64,000 nucleotides of DNA from Gelatoporia subvermispora B (Eukaryota; Basidiomycota; Agaricomycetes; Polyporales; Gelatoporiaceae): contig KB445793.1 in the NCBI GenBank assembly GCA_000320605.2, forward strand, positions 2,314,803-2,378,802, written 5' to 3'. The notes beneath the pieces are model-generated. The model did not search any database and was not told where the DNA came from. It saw only the letters and a list, made by a program, of their open reading frames with translations. Every line of letters begins with the position of its first letter. Within the stretch, counting starts at the first letter, position 1. This document shows positions 46,701-58,667 of the stretch, in pieces. The position numbers were made by a program, and so were the translations under genes.

Positions 46701-48500
46701 ATCGCTCAGTGCTATCCCCGCAGAGTGCTTCTCGCAAGCGCGATATCAGGTCTGGACGAATTGACGAGTGTCGCCCGCGCACCGCGCGTGGGTTCCCAGC
46801 CCGATGGGCCTGGCTTCGCGCGGCCGATGTCAGCCTCAGCTCGAGTGCTTGTGGGGGCGAACGGCGTCCAGCCCGCGCGTCACGACCCCAGGTTCTCCCG
46901 GGCTGGCGCCCCCGGGCTTCCTCGGACGCACGAAGATAGGCATAGGCATGTGTATCGGTATGAATGCGCGCAGAAGCACCGGCGGCTGGCGTGCCTGTGC
47001 TGATGCACGCGCTGACTACGCTGCGTGCGAAGCGCAGGAGACGCGCGCACGGATGCGGATGCAGATGCGCGGACGGAAGTTCATTATGTGCGGAGCGCGC
47101 GCGGTGTGCGCTGGGATGTCCGGGGGCTTCGATGCGCATTGCAGGCTCGGACGGTGGACGACTGCGGAGAACGCGGGTTGTGTGGCATGCAGTTGTTGAG
47201 AGCTCGGCATGGATGCGCGGACGGGTGGTGTATGATCGGCGGACAGCGGAGGGAAGGGCGGACGGGTGGGGGACATTGCACGGGCTCGGGGATGCCCTGT
47301 GCTGAAGGCATGGCACGTATACGGCCGGGTCCTCAGTCCAGAACTGTTGAGTGTTGGACGGACGACATCCTCTGCGTACTCTGCTCCGTGACGATGTGAC
47401 GTTGGCAGGTGCCCCCGCAGGACGTGTTCCGTCTCGGACAGGTGATGCGGTCAGTGCTTCACGTCCATCTGGCGTTGTAACTTGTTGGCGGCCCCGGATT
47501 GTCACGCCCACTGTGCGGGTGCAAGACGCTGCTGAAAGTTCAATGCGGGGCAGCATCAGCTCGTCCTCCGCATCACCCCCTGCTGCCCGGCCGCTGCATC
47601 AGCAACAAGTCAGCGCGCGGCGTCCCATGAATCAGCAGCGTACGCGCGCACCCGTCGTCGCGCACCCATGCGTGCATCATGTCCGACGCATGTCGGCCGT
47701 GCCCCGCACGCCCCACCCGCCACTGCTCGCACACAGGCAGCTGCGAGGGCGATGAATCATCTCCGTCGGTGTGTCAGCAATTCCTGGCCGTGACGCGTAT
47801 GCGTTCCTCGAACCTTGTCCGCGCTGTGCAACGCCAGGGCTCAGCAGACCGCCTCGTGCGTGCTTTCCCCGCAGAAGCGCCCGCGTCGACGCCCGGAATT
47901 GGCGTGCCCCACACACGGTAGGGCTGGACCTTGTCATGCCCGCAAATAGAGCGCCGCTTCGGCGACACGGGCGTGAGCTCATACGCGTACTCTATGAACA
48001 CCGTCCGCAACGCGTGCGTTGGGATGACCTCACGTCGTATGCGACGGTTGGCATGCCAGTGCTTCGAGCGGACCGTTGACATGCACTTACAACACGACGC
48101 CGCGCGCCGCATAGGGTCTGCATGACGCGCAAACTCGAACACTCGTCCGCCCCACCCGGAGCGGCGTGTCCAGGCGGAGTTCTCCGCTGGCCAGCGGCCG
48201 ACGTATCCAGGTACAAAGAGGTACGAGGACTTCTTCTCCGCATGACATCTGCAGGCAGCATGGCAGGCCCCCCAGCGCGGTCCACGATAAGATTGAGTTT
48301 GGACGTGCCCATTTACATACGAGACCGGCGCCGGGGTCTTCTCAAGGTAAGATGAATGCCGAGCGGACGTCCCACACAAAGCGAGCCACACTGCATCAGT
48401 GGAGAGATGGACGTCCCGGGCTCAGCGGATGCGCCACACTGATCCTTGATCCATCTGCCTGCGACTGGGCTGGATCGTATCGCGCGGACGGTGCAACCAT
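40733..48500. other. GC- and CpG-rich gene-poor stretch, right part
   Basis: Upstream of the ECL1-type gene the GC-rich composition continues to about 45-48 kb and then fades. Frames of up to about 420 codons occur on both strands at once, but none has a recognised motif, and amino-acid use is Arg/Ala/Pro-heavy in every phase. I cannot support a protein-coding gene here. Long non-coding transcripts cannot be excluded. Confidence 0.55.
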
Positions 48501-51500
48501 GCTGATGCTGTAGCTCCGTCCGAGTCGATGTGTTGCTGCTGCTCCAATCTCTAGTATCAGACCTGCTGGATGCATCTCCCCAGTTCAGGTGGTCGTGGTT
48601 GCATTTACCGCAGCCCCGCGAGGTCCATCATGATTCACAGCCACTCGGGCGATCGCATGTGATTGTTTTCGATCTCACGGTCCGCTCGGTCCGGGTGAGG
48701 CATTTGCTGCCGCTTTTGCATTGGCTGGACCGACTGTCCTGATGACCTGCGACTGACGACTTCAGAAATGCAGCGACTTACTTGCTCGCTGATAGACTCG
48801 TGCCCAATGCACAGAAAGCTATCTCAGCTGCGTGGACTAATAGAATCTGCCGTACATTTTCCATTGATGTAATCCCTCCATCTCACTAATGCATACTCAC
48901 AGCATGGTCCGACGAGTCGGCAGAGACATCCGAACGATTGCATTAGAACGATAACGGATCCCCACGGCACCTTCATATCCACCAATGATTCGACTCGTCT
49001 TCTGAAATTCTAAGAGGCCGTTCTCATTTTGTGATCGACGTGTCCACGGCGATTATTCTCGAACGATAATGGCCCAGCCTCTAGTGAGCGGTAATTTCAG
49101 AATCCAAGTTGTGTACGTGTGTTTTATCACATTTCATCGGCATATCGATGTATAATGACCTGATCGAATAGTTCCTTGCCTTCCATGGTTCGATCGGGAT
49201 CAATCGAGTTACGTTTTGTGCGGGTCGCCTTCACAAGGATGGCAAGATGGAAGCTCGAATTGCGGTCCTCCGATTGCATTGATAATCGTATGCATCCTGA
49301 TATCCGTACAAGCGAGATATGCGCGCATGCATCTGCGTGCATGCTCGCGAGATGCATCCTCAGCTGGACCACGTGGGCTGCACTATGCGACGCCTGGACC
49401 GCTCCACGCTCATTGTTCGTTCCGCGCGCGCGCCACAAGTCTTCATTCAGCAAGCCTTTGGACGTTATGAGCTGAGTTGAAATTATCCTCTTGTTGACTG
49501 GCTATTGTGTTCATTTCCCGGCTCTGTCGGGACGGGCGCCCTAGGACGTAGAGGATGACAAGACATATTGGATGTTGCAAGTCAATTATGAAGAGTCTTT
49601 CTCTCTAGCGAGTGCGTCACGCATTGCATATGATACACCGCGGCAGCTCCGAAGTATGGGCTCCCCATGTTTCGCGTCCCACCCGGCCTCGCCTCAAGAC
49701 TCGCGTCTACATACCGGAGGCTCGAGTATGCACGAGACGACGCTTCATTTTCATCTCGGCAAACATACGACTAACAAGGAGAATGTCTCAAGAGCTCCTC
49801 TCTTGAGATTTGCGACCCTGCAACAAATCTGGCTCGCATGGATGATCGTCGCTCCACACGCCCCGGGCCTCGTCAGGCCTCGTCTGCTCTTCACGTGGAT
49901 CTCGCTCGTGTCGCTTGTGGGCCCTCGCTTGCGGTCGCTTGGCTCGTTAAGGCTCGTTACAAGTTTCGCTGGCTCGCAAAGATTCCCGGTATTCGCCATC
50001 TCGAGGCTGCTTCAATCTTCAGCCACTCGACGCTGTTGCTGCGCGCCGTCGCTCGCTGCGTTTCTCGGATCGAAACGGTTGGGAACACAGCGAGTGCTTC
50101 AGTGCCAGAAGCGATCGGCCGATGGTGGAGGATCCTCTTTTGGTAGAAAACCCCAGCGGGCCCGAACGACCAGCTGCGACCATGTGTATGCCTGCTGGTC
50201 GCTTCGCGCCGCGTGTTGCCTTGCCTCCCGCAACAGTTGTACCTCTCAGCGTGACCACCATCCCACCAGTGCTCTCAAGTGTCACTGCATGTAGAATTTT
50301 CATGGGCTGTGGAGCGCGGACGAAGTGTTCCGGCTGTCTCTAAAGGCGTCTAATGCAGAAAGCCTTGCTTCCGTTCTCCATCGATCGATCGACCATCTCG
50401 CCCGATTGCACTATCTTCCCCACACTCTGAAGCCATTCTTCCTATTCTTATTGGATACCAAGCGCATCGACTACGGTCGACTGCCGATCCGACTTGCGAC
50501 CTCTCGCGACGCGTTCGTGTTTACTCTGTTCACCTGTAAGCGCGCGTCTCAATTCGCGGTGTATTCCTCACCCTGTTGGGGTATGAGCTCAGGCGCTGTT
50601 TCAGGTTCCGTCCGGTACGTGTCGCTGCTAGTCAAAGCCGCAGCGTTGAATGTTTAGGGACACGAGCCTTGCATGCTGTACTAAGCCACTGTGTGTTTTG
50701 ACAGCATTCGAGGGCTGCAATTGCCTGTACGTCCCGTAAAGTACAGCATCGTGTTCAGCCGATGTCATAAAGCATCGCGCTAGCTGTCGCATATTTGCCT
50801 ATGCCTTTGGAGGATACAGGAACTACGCAGGCACGTTGTAATTGCACACCGCCCTGCGGTTCGCAGCACTCCTGCGCAGCGCGACGAATCTGTCCACGAC
50901 CAGATGGAACGCGATGCCGTACTTGCCTCCGCGGAGCGCGTGCTGCCCATGTGTAGGGCCGCCACGAGTCTCGACGCTAGTGATGTGCGGCCGCCGTGCG
51001 GGCTCGTGCGGGGCCCCGCACTCGAGGTGTCGCGTGTGTGGCAATCCTCATATGACGAGATCGTGGTCCCGGCAGGTGTGGGAATTGCGACGCATTTGGT
51101 TTAGGGCAACTGTTGCACATGCACAACGTCGCTATGGGGCCTTGACCTGACATGACGCGCCTTGTTGCGTTGAGCTCTGATATATTCTGCAGGGCGCACG
51201 GACAACGAGGAGTCGTACTTTCATGCCTGGGCTCCATGCTAGGTGGTGCTAGTAGGTACTAACGGGTGAGCACTTTCTCGAAGCCCACCAACTATATTCT
51301 GGCATCGGTCCAACGCTGCTTCGAGTCCACCGCTACGACATATTCTCGACATCTCCGCTCAATATCGAACTTACGGAGGGGTGTCTGGAGTCTGGCTGTC
51401 CATCATCGAATCTGCGAACATACGTTTGCTCGCCGAGGTTGCACTCAGCAGATCGCCGAATGTCTAGATTGTTGACATTCAGACTTGCCCATTTTCAGTG

Positions 51501-52780
51501 TTCATCATTCTCACCAATGGGTGCAGGCATGTACATGTCCAATATTGCCTCGGAACGAAGCGTGATGCGGCGGTATGGTCGTGTGGCTTGCTGACCCGAT
51601 ATTCTGCCGTTTCCCTCTGATGCCGTCAAATTGGGGTTGTAGAAGCACTCGCGGCTAGCATTTCCTGCGGGATTACTTCCTCATCCAGTTTGGTATATTC
51701 GGCGTACCTCATTCACCGGTAAGCGACAAACTAAAAGTCAAGAAATCTCGATTCTGGGCTCCAAATCGTAGATTGTGCTCATGCCTAGCGATGCCGGTTC
51801 TGCCAGTCGGCATTTTGCAAGAGGGACTTCGTCGTTCAGCGGAATTTGCACGACGCCACAGGGTTCAGCGCAGAAGATATCCGCCCGGCAAATATCTGAA
51901 TCTCCTCCGGTTATCATTCGAATCGCAATAGTCTCCGAAGAGACCGACAATAGTGAACACATGCGCTCAAGTCCCCGCACGTATCCCGCGCAGGTAGATG
52001 TTAGCATCGCTACAATTTTTTCGATCGACGTAAGTCACATCAATATGCCCTGTACCACAACGACCTCTAGCTCGTCGGATTGGTAACATACAACCCTCAT
52101 GAGATGGCTTGAAGGTGTACGGAGAGGCCACCTGATCCTCAGCATATACATATGGCCTGAGTACCAGTAATTTTGCGGAGGTATGTGAAACTTGCCCCTT
52201 GATATTTCGATAGATGGTCTTGGTCGTGTGTCTTTCATTTGGCATATCAGACTTCAGGTTCATCACGAAGTAGTAGCTGAGACCAATCGCTAGACATATG
52301 TCGCAGACAAAGATAGAGACAAAGATGCACACGAATGTACCACAGCATCACCAATATAGCAATGCCGCTGTCTTCGGGACAGATGTAATGTTGTCACAAC
52401 AAACGTGCGATCCCAATCCTTGTATCGGGCCGGAGACTGACACATTCAGACAGTATCTCCTGAGCCAAATGTAGTCCGGTTCTCTAGCTTCCGACCATTG
52501 CCGGCTTGAGTCGTGACGTGAATGTGTGCCTCCTGCTCACGCTGGGCCTGGACGCAACAAAACGTTCCGATAGTCTGCATGGGGCTGACAGACGCCGACA
52601 GTCCAGTCATCATGAAGATGATTCGAGTCATTTCGAGTTGCGAATGTAAAAACCCTATGGCTCAGTCGTAGAAATGGAACACGATTTCAGAGATAGTAAC
52701 AGGTAGCGTGGTAATAGGGTGACCTCACAAAGGAGACGAAGACGGCGTAATTCAGTGGCCATATGTGACCCCCTAGCATC
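48501..52780. other. Gene-poor stretch 48.5-52.8 kb
   Basis: Composition is ordinary again. No gene could be assigned. A minus-strand frame near 52.0-52.3 kb has a membrane-like start but is not a supported gene. Confidence 0.45.
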
Positions 52781-53095
52781 TATCGTGAATTATGCGCTAC
52801 GATGGTCATACACTCAAGTGGAAGCTTACCCAGAATGTATACTCGATTTGCCCGGGTCTATGAGTGTCCACCCTACCTTCCACATGTCACAGTTGCGAAA
52901 ATATCATGAGAATGATCCCCTTTTATCTCTATCCAGGGAATGCCCAAGCGTGGACCGCTGGTCACGGGGCACGGTGAACGTGAAAGGACTGTAGAACACA
53001 TCCTTGAAGAACGAGAGCACGGACGCGGAGTCCAGGACGAGTGGATTCCGGGGAGAATAGCCCGAAACTACGAGATACTAGATCTCTGGTCGTGA
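52780..53095 (+). mobile_element. Decayed Ty3/Gypsy pol 3' end (chromovirus-type remnant)
   Basis: The frame around 52850-52940 reads SMSVHPTFHMSQLRKYHEND, the conserved segment after integrase in Ty3/Gypsy polyproteins (VHPVFHVSxLRPY pattern). After a frame slip near 52950 the plus strand continues VEHILEER and DEWIPGRIARNYEILDLW, matching the beginning of the chromodomain-type tail, and ends at a stop at 53095. No reverse transcriptase, RNase H or integrase core is found upstream, so only the 3' tail remains. Confidence 0.65.
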
Positions 53096-53300
53096 GAGCA
53101 TGATGATGCAAAGTAATGGAGGGAAGGGATATCAGCGTGCTACGCGCCGTATGACTCCTTCTGCACATGGACACTAAATACGGACATTATCTAAGTATGG
53201 ACGTAAACTAGGTTAGAGTTACTTTCGTGACTTTGGACTCCGCTACATTTTCCACTTATTATACCCGTACTGCGCCCATGTCACGAGCATTTCTAAGCTG

Positions 53301-53384
53301 CCCTCGTCCCCTCGTACTTACGTGCGCGATACAGGTATGAAGCATAGCGGCCCTCGTTCCTTCGTACTTAAGCGTGTGATACAG
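53301..53384 (+). repeat. Two imperfect 34-bp direct repeats upstream of methyltransferase 1
   Basis: Copies at 53301-53334 and 53351-53384 share CCCTCGT.CC.TCGTACTTA and end with GATACAG, 50 bp apart start to start. They lie 190-280 bp before the ATG at 53577 and may belong to a solo LTR remnant or to the promoter. Confidence 0.6.
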
Positions 53385-53576
53385 AGCCTTTGCCGCGTCT
53401 TTCTCGTGTCTGAGTGTTCAAACGTTCACGACGCCGGTCGTGTTCCGCCTTTACTGTGAACGTGTAGTAGCTTCGCCGACCGACATTGCCTCATCACTGA
53501 TAGTGCTGGCATAAGCCGTCCAGATTCGTGCTCTGTTCCGTACAATCATCGGATCCACTAGCAGCTCCCAATCACT

Positions 53577-54392
53577 ATGACGCAGGATCCCTCCAAAGTC
53601 TACATGAACAATCAATCTGACTCGGTCTTACGCACCTACCAGTGGCGTACCGCTGAGAATTCTGCCTCGTACTTGCTCCCTTTCATCCAGCCTCATATGC
53701 ACATCCTCGATCTTGGCTGTGGTCCAGGAACAATTAGCGTCGGCCTCGCACAGCGAGTTCCCCAAGGCCGTGTCGTCGGCGTGGACTACTTCCCGGAGTC
53801 TCTGGAGAAGGCGCGCGAGTTCGCGGCGCAGAATGAAGTGAAGAACATCGAGTTCGTCACGGGAAACGCGCTTGCGCTCGACTTTCCTAATAACACCTTC
53901 GACATGGTGTGCGCGCATCAGGTACTGCTGCACCTCGCAGACCCGGTTCAAGCGCTGAGCGAGATGCGGCGCGTAACGAAGCCGGGCGGGATCGTCGCGG
54001 CCAAGGAGGGTGATATGCAAACACTCGTCTGGTACCCCGACTTCCCCGCGCTGAATGCTTGGCGGGACCTTACTGTCAATATCGGGCTGTCGCGAGGCGC
54101 AAGTATCGACGTCGCGCGCCGGCTGGTGTCGTGGGCGATGGAGGTCGGATTCAGACGCGACAGCATCACGGCCACTGCGAGTTGTTATTGCTGGAGCTCG
54201 CCGGAAGAGCGGCAGTATTGGGGAGGGTCAATGTCGGAGCGCGTAACGGGCTCGCTAAAAGACACTGCCATTGCTGGCGGCTTTGCAACAGAGGAGGAGC
54301 TGGAGGCCATGGCCGAGGCTTGGAAGCAGTGGGTGTTAGCGGAGGATGGCTGGTTCTCCGGTATGAATAGCGAGATCATCTGTCGTGTATGA
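53577..54392 (+). CDS. Class I SAM-dependent methyltransferase, tandem copy 1
   Basis: An intronless gene of 271 aa. Motif I is ILDLGCGPGTISVGLA, followed by an acidic ribose-binding residue in VVGVDYFPES, a DFPNNTFDMVCAHQVLLHL motif and RVTKPGGIVAAKEGD. This is the UbiE/COQ5-like small-molecule methyltransferase fold. The C-terminal half is family-specific (ERQYWGGSMSERV, EDGWFSGMNSEIICRV). The substrate is unknown. It is adjacent to a near-identical-length paralog on the same strand; the absence of introns in both fits a tandem duplication of an intronless gene. There is no obvious biosynthetic core enzyme nearby. Confidence 0.9.
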   Translation: MTQDPSKVYMNNQSDSVLRTYQWRTAENSASYLLPFIQPHMHILDLGCGPGTISVGLAQRVPQGRVVGVDYFPESLEKAREFAAQNEVKNIEFVTGNALALDFPNNTFDMVCAHQVLLHLADPVQALSEMRRVTKPGGIVAAKEGDMQTLVWYPDFPALNAWRDLTVNIGLSRGASIDVARRLVSWAMEVGFRRDSITATASCYCWSSPEERQYWGGSMSERVTGSLKDTAIAGGFATEEELEAMAEAWKQWVLAEDGWFSGMNSEIICRV

Positions 54393-54730
54393 GCTTGGGG
54401 ATGTAGCTCGCTTGATCTTTCTCTGTGCAAGGAAGCTTGTTCAAGCCTCGCTATCTGTCGTCGAGGAATAACGGAGTTGCAGCGCTATAGTCATCGCAGC
54501 CTAGACTCGACGAAGTATAGGACATCATCAGACCTGCGTGATGTACGGCTGTATCGTTAGACAGATATATTAGTGTCGTTCTGATTGTGTCGTGCATCCA
54601 TCGCGGCCGAGAGCCCGCCCAAACCAGTCCAAATTACCAAAGATGGTATGCATTACGATCGATGTGAACTACCGGGAGGGCGTCTGTTCGGGTACTCGGC
54701 CGTTGCTCGATCTCACGTCTCGCGGACAGC

Positions 54731-54739
54731 GTATATATA
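54731..54739 (+). promoter_or_regulatory. TATA box of methyltransferase 2
   Basis: GTATATATA about 50-58 bp upstream of the ATG at 54789. Confidence 0.55.
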
Positions 54740-54788
54740 CCAAGTCGTTGCCCAGTATTCAGCTCAACTAGACCAGCCTTCGATCACC

Positions 54789-55604
54789 ATGTCGCAGGAC
54801 CCTTCCAAAGTCTACATCAATAACCAGTCTGAGTCCGTTCTTCGCACGTACAAATGGCGCACTGCAGAAAATTCAGCAGCGTACTTGCTCCCGCACCTCC
54901 AATCCCACATGCACATTCTCGACGTCGGATGTGGACCAGGAACCATCAGTACCGATCTCGCGACGCGTGTGCCGCAAGGGAAAGTTGTGGGAGTAGAATA
55001 CACACCAGAACCACTCGACCAGGCGCGCGCGTTCGCAGAAGAGAGAGGGGTGACGAATATCGAGTTCAAAGTCGGCAATGTCCTCGCCCTCGACTTCCCC
55101 GACAATGTCTTCGACGTCGTGCACGCACACCAAGTCCTGCAGCACACTGGAGATCCCGTGCAAGCGCTCCGCGAGATGCTCCGCGTCACGAAGCCGGGTG
55201 GGATCGTCGCTGCCCGGGATGGCGATATGCACGGGATGGCGTGGTATCCGGAGAACGAAGGGTTGGAGGGCTGGAGGAAATTGACGACGAAGGTGGCACG
55301 GGCACGAGGAGGAGAGCCTGACGGAGGTAGACGTCTTCTATCCTGGGCTTTGCAGGCGGGCTTTGCGCGCGAACGCATCACTTGCTCTGCGAGCACGTGG
55401 TGTTATAGCACGCTGGAGCAACGCGAGTATTGGGGCGGGTCCATGGCGGATCGCATGCTAGGGTCGTTCAAAGACACTGCCATACCTGGCGGCTACGCGA
55501 CTGAGGATGAGTTAAAGGCGATAGCAGATGGCTGGAGAGAGTGGACCAAACAGGAGGATGGCTGGTTTGCAGTGTTGCACGGCGAGATCATCTGCCGAGC
55601 CTAA
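54789..55604 (+). CDS. Class I SAM-dependent methyltransferase, tandem copy 2
   Basis: An intronless gene of 271 aa, the same length as copy 1, starting MSQDPSKVYINNQSESVLRT. Motifs match copy 1: ILDVGCGPGTISTDLA, VVGVEYTPEP, DFPDNVFDVVHAHQVLQH, RVTKPGGIVAARDGD, EQREYWGGSMADRM and EIICRA at the end. An in-frame extension to 54585 exists, but the ATG at 54789 is chosen because it aligns with the start of copy 1 and follows a TATA box at the usual distance. The role is probably methylation of a small molecule in the cytosol; the substrate is unknown. Confidence 0.9.
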   Translation: MSQDPSKVYINNQSESVLRTYKWRTAENSAAYLLPHLQSHMHILDVGCGPGTISTDLATRVPQGKVVGVEYTPEPLDQARAFAEERGVTNIEFKVGNVLALDFPDNVFDVVHAHQVLQHTGDPVQALREMLRVTKPGGIVAARDGDMHGMAWYPENEGLEGWRKLTTKVARARGGEPDGGRRLLSWALQAGFARERITCSASTWCYSTLEQREYWGGSMADRMLGSFKDTAIPGGYATEDELKAIADGWREWTKQEDGWFAVLHGEIICRA

Positions 55605-56066
55605 GCCGCAGGGCTTTTGCGACATAGACGTCATGCGGTGACTACGAGGGTGACAAGATCGAAGATTCATATTGACCTGCCTCATTGATAGGGTTGGTTT
55701 CGTACAGTAGCATGTCGTTTGTGAAATTAAAGATGCTATGAAACAACGATCGATATATACATACTTATCCTCGAGAAGTACTGGCTGAAGTGAGACCGCT
55801 ATGAAGCCATCGCGAGGCTCTAAGCGTCCTGGCTCAATAGCATCGACGCACCCGCCCCTCTGAAAAAGTATACTACGTGCCGGTGTTACACTAGGAAGTC
55901 CTTCGACATTTGTCACTGAGTGCAGCGCAGCACAAACGCTCGAAAAGTCCTGATTGAGTACATGAGTGTCGAGCGAAAAAATGCAGAGTAAAAAGTCCTT
56001 GACGCGCTGTATCCCACTCAAAGCGATCACGAAAGCCAATCGACAAGCGTCCACGAACAAATTTTA
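55605..56066. other. Intergenic 55.6-56.1 kb, convergent 3' ends
   Basis: This lies between methyltransferase 2 and the 3' end of the aspartic protease gene. A minus-strand frame spans it but has no recognised motif and overlaps the methyltransferase. No feature is supported. Confidence 0.45.
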
Positions 56067-58204
56067 TCAAATGCAATAAAACAACAGAACGACAGTGGGT
56101 AAGACGGGGTACCAGAGTCCGCCGAAATTTCGCATCGGCGATGCAGCGTTCGGAAGCTGCGAAGTGGCAGAAGAAGTTGAGATTGAGTGGGCCGAAGACG
56201 TGCTGCCACTGCCGCTGCCATGGGACGACGCCGGCAGGGCAGAGCCGGAGACCATCGAAATGGTGGGTGCCGGCACGTTCATGCTCGTCGTGGCGCCAGG
56301 CGTGGGTGCAATATCCACCGTGCCTGGTGAAGAAATCGCAGAGTGTCAGTGACATGAATCAACGTGAATCACATGGATCGTACTGGAAAACACGCCGCCA
56401 TCCTCCTGGGCGCTGTCGACTGCATCCTGCAGCAGCGTGGAGGCATTCGACGGTACCATCGACATGAAACCCATGCGCGGAGGGTCGACCGAAGGGTGCG
56501 TCAGGTTCCCGTAGTAGAAGACCACCATGGTCGACTTGAGGAATGGGTCACCCAGGCTCCAGCTGAAGAGTGTACCAACGCTGGGAGGGTCCGTCGCCAC
56601 GAGATTATCCGCGACACAATTTTCGGCGTCACCGGTATCATTCTGCGAGACAAAATCACGGGGGTCAACGGGGAAGAGCGTCCCACCAATCTGGAACGCA
56701 AGTGTATGCGCAGATGAACAAGGCAAGGTGGGCGCTGCGCTCGAGTCGGCGGCGAATGCAGGAGAGACAGTACTGAGGACATTGTTGACTACGTCCTGCG
56801 GACCGCGAAGAAGTGAATTGCCCTAACATGCCCGTGTCAATTCCTAAATCTATTCGCATTGACTTTGTTGTATGCACGCACGGTGTCAATCAAGCCAGAG
56901 ACGACTGACGAATCCACGCCTTGACCCTGCTCTGTAGAAGCAGGCAGCTCCTGACCGTCCAGGTATACGGCGTCAATAGGCACCTCCCAACGGCTGCGGA
57001 AAGAAGTGTACAATGAATGGGTATTCGCAATTCAAAATTCTCCATCAAATGTCCGACCCTCGGACACTCACAGAGGATAGATCTCGTCGGGAGCGGAAGT
57101 CGGCGGATTCAAACCTCCATCTACAGGAGTGTACAGACGGACTGGGACCCAAGTGACGGAAGAGTTGTCGACACCGGCGGGTAGCTGACCAATGGTGATT
57201 TGACCGTGCCCGCTCACGTCAATAGTATCACGCTGCAGGCTAATCTATACAGTAGTGTTAGAAACAAGTTAAAGACATGCCCATCCAGAGCTTACAGAGA
57301 ACATTGGTTGGTTGATTGCACCCGCCTGTACAAGTCGAGAAACGACTGGTCCGAGCGTGTTTATCCCAGACACAAACGCATCAGTTGTCAGCGGGGTGTT
57401 GAACTACTTCGCGTGAGCCGACGGGTCTGAACAGTATGTGCATGGGACGGACATTACCTCAAGATTAATCACCGCTGCCTGCACAAAGCTATGACATGTG
57501 TAAGTGAACGTAAACATGAGCCAAGAGGGGCGACACACCTTTGCGCAGGGAATCCCAGACCCAAGATTCCAGCCCCTCCATACTGCACCGCCGAATTATT
57601 CGTACGGTTAACAGCAGCGAACGGTTGGTCTGTGACTGTCAGACCAGCGATGCCGACGGTATCAAACCCTACAGGCCCAGACGCATGCGTGCCAGAAGTG
57701 GAGTCTCCGTAGTTCAGGTCAACGCTCGCTCCAGATGACTGAAACGTTGAAGAGGACGAATATGCAACGGAAGTAGAGCTCCGGCAAGCAGTAGTCTGAC
57801 AGTCAGTCGACTTGACCCAAAGGTCACTGGAGCCAGTATCTGCGAGCCGCGTGAGACTACAGGATCAAATCCACGTCAATCGCTCGTGCGTACCCAAGTT
57901 CACCGCCGTAGACGTGTTTCCAACTTGGATCTCTACGGTGTAAAAGCTGCACCCCGCAGCATTGAGCGCTTTAGCTGTAAGGACAAAATGCCTCAACTCA
58001 CAGATCGGCAAAGTCACCGAGACCCGACGACGCAGCATCCCTCCGATTCACCCTTCTCCTGCCCAAAGGTACCGTAACACCCTTCTGCACCGCCGGTTGG
58101 ACTCGCTCTGCGAGTCGGAGGGGGCGAGCGAGCGTAAAGACAGCCGGGTCTACGAGAGCTAGCACTAGCAGTACAATCGTAGAAAACCAGCAGGAAAGAA
58201 ACAT
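56067..58204 (-). CDS. Secreted A1-family aspartic protease, probably GPI-anchored
   Basis: A multi-exon gene with start at 58204: signal peptide MFLSCWFSTIVLLVLALVDP, then a basic propeptide (GRRRVNRR). The first catalytic motif reads LADTGSSDLWVKS near 57830, with disulfide-type Cys in STDCQTTACRS. The second is LIDTGNSLLRGP, its DTG triplets split by an intron near 56880. Downstream are LAFQIGGTLFPVDPRDF and WSLGDPFLKSTMVVFYY, as in pepsin-type enzymes. After the catalytic domain comes a Ser/Gly-rich linker and a hydrophobic end (LWYPVLPTVVLLFYCI), typical of a GPI signal. The last intron is entered after VFS and joins STVDIAPTPGATTS. The product is expected at the cell surface or wall, digesting external protein at acid pH. 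Confidence 0.88.
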
Positions 58205-58667
58205 ATCCAGAACGAAAGGGCGACCAGCGCAGACGAAGAGGTGCAGGAGGGCTGCAGTCCGAAACTGAGGGTCAGAGGGTCGGCCTAGGTGCGACAGAGG
58301 ACCGGTTATCGCAGTGTACACCCTTATACATCCGTGGCTACGGCTTGGTTACCAGCATCGCAACCATTGACGAAATCAAGAAAGATCCCATCCTTGAGGT
58401 TATTTGGAACAGAAATACACTTCGGCGTGGTAATCTTGCTGTCCAGCTGCTGGTTGCGATCGTTGCGTTAAGGTCGTGGTGGGACAAAACAGGGTCACCG
58501 TCGAATTCGATGAGCAGGATGTCGCAATGCGAGTCGTGGGACATTAGGTAGATGGGCGTGCACGCATGGATACCATCATCGCACATTCAAAGCACCAAGG
58601 ATCCTAGTCTACATGTTACATATACTGCGTTACAGATCGGAGAAGAATAATGAAGGCGACGCATAGG
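58205..58667. other. Intergenic 58.2-58.7 kb
   Basis: Promoter of the aspartic protease gene and 3' end of the Prp6-type gene. Nothing else is recognised. Confidence 0.45.

Noticed and set aside
49572..50294. 240-codon plus-strand frame
   Set aside because: No similarity to any family I know; serine-rich composition, and neighbouring frames are equally long.
51967..52332. Minus-strand frame beginning with a membrane-like segment (VCDICLAIGLSYYFV)
   Set aside because: It faintly recalls DUF6534-type membrane proteins, but only one short segment fits and no flanking exons could be joined.
54585..54788. 68-codon N-terminal extension of methyltransferase 2
   Set aside because: It is absent from copy 1, and the TATA box at 54731 lies inside it. 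The ATG at 54789 matches the paralog start.
55512..56060. 182-codon minus-strand frame between methyltransferase 2 and the protease
   Set aside because: It overlaps the methyltransferase 3' end and has no recognisable motif.
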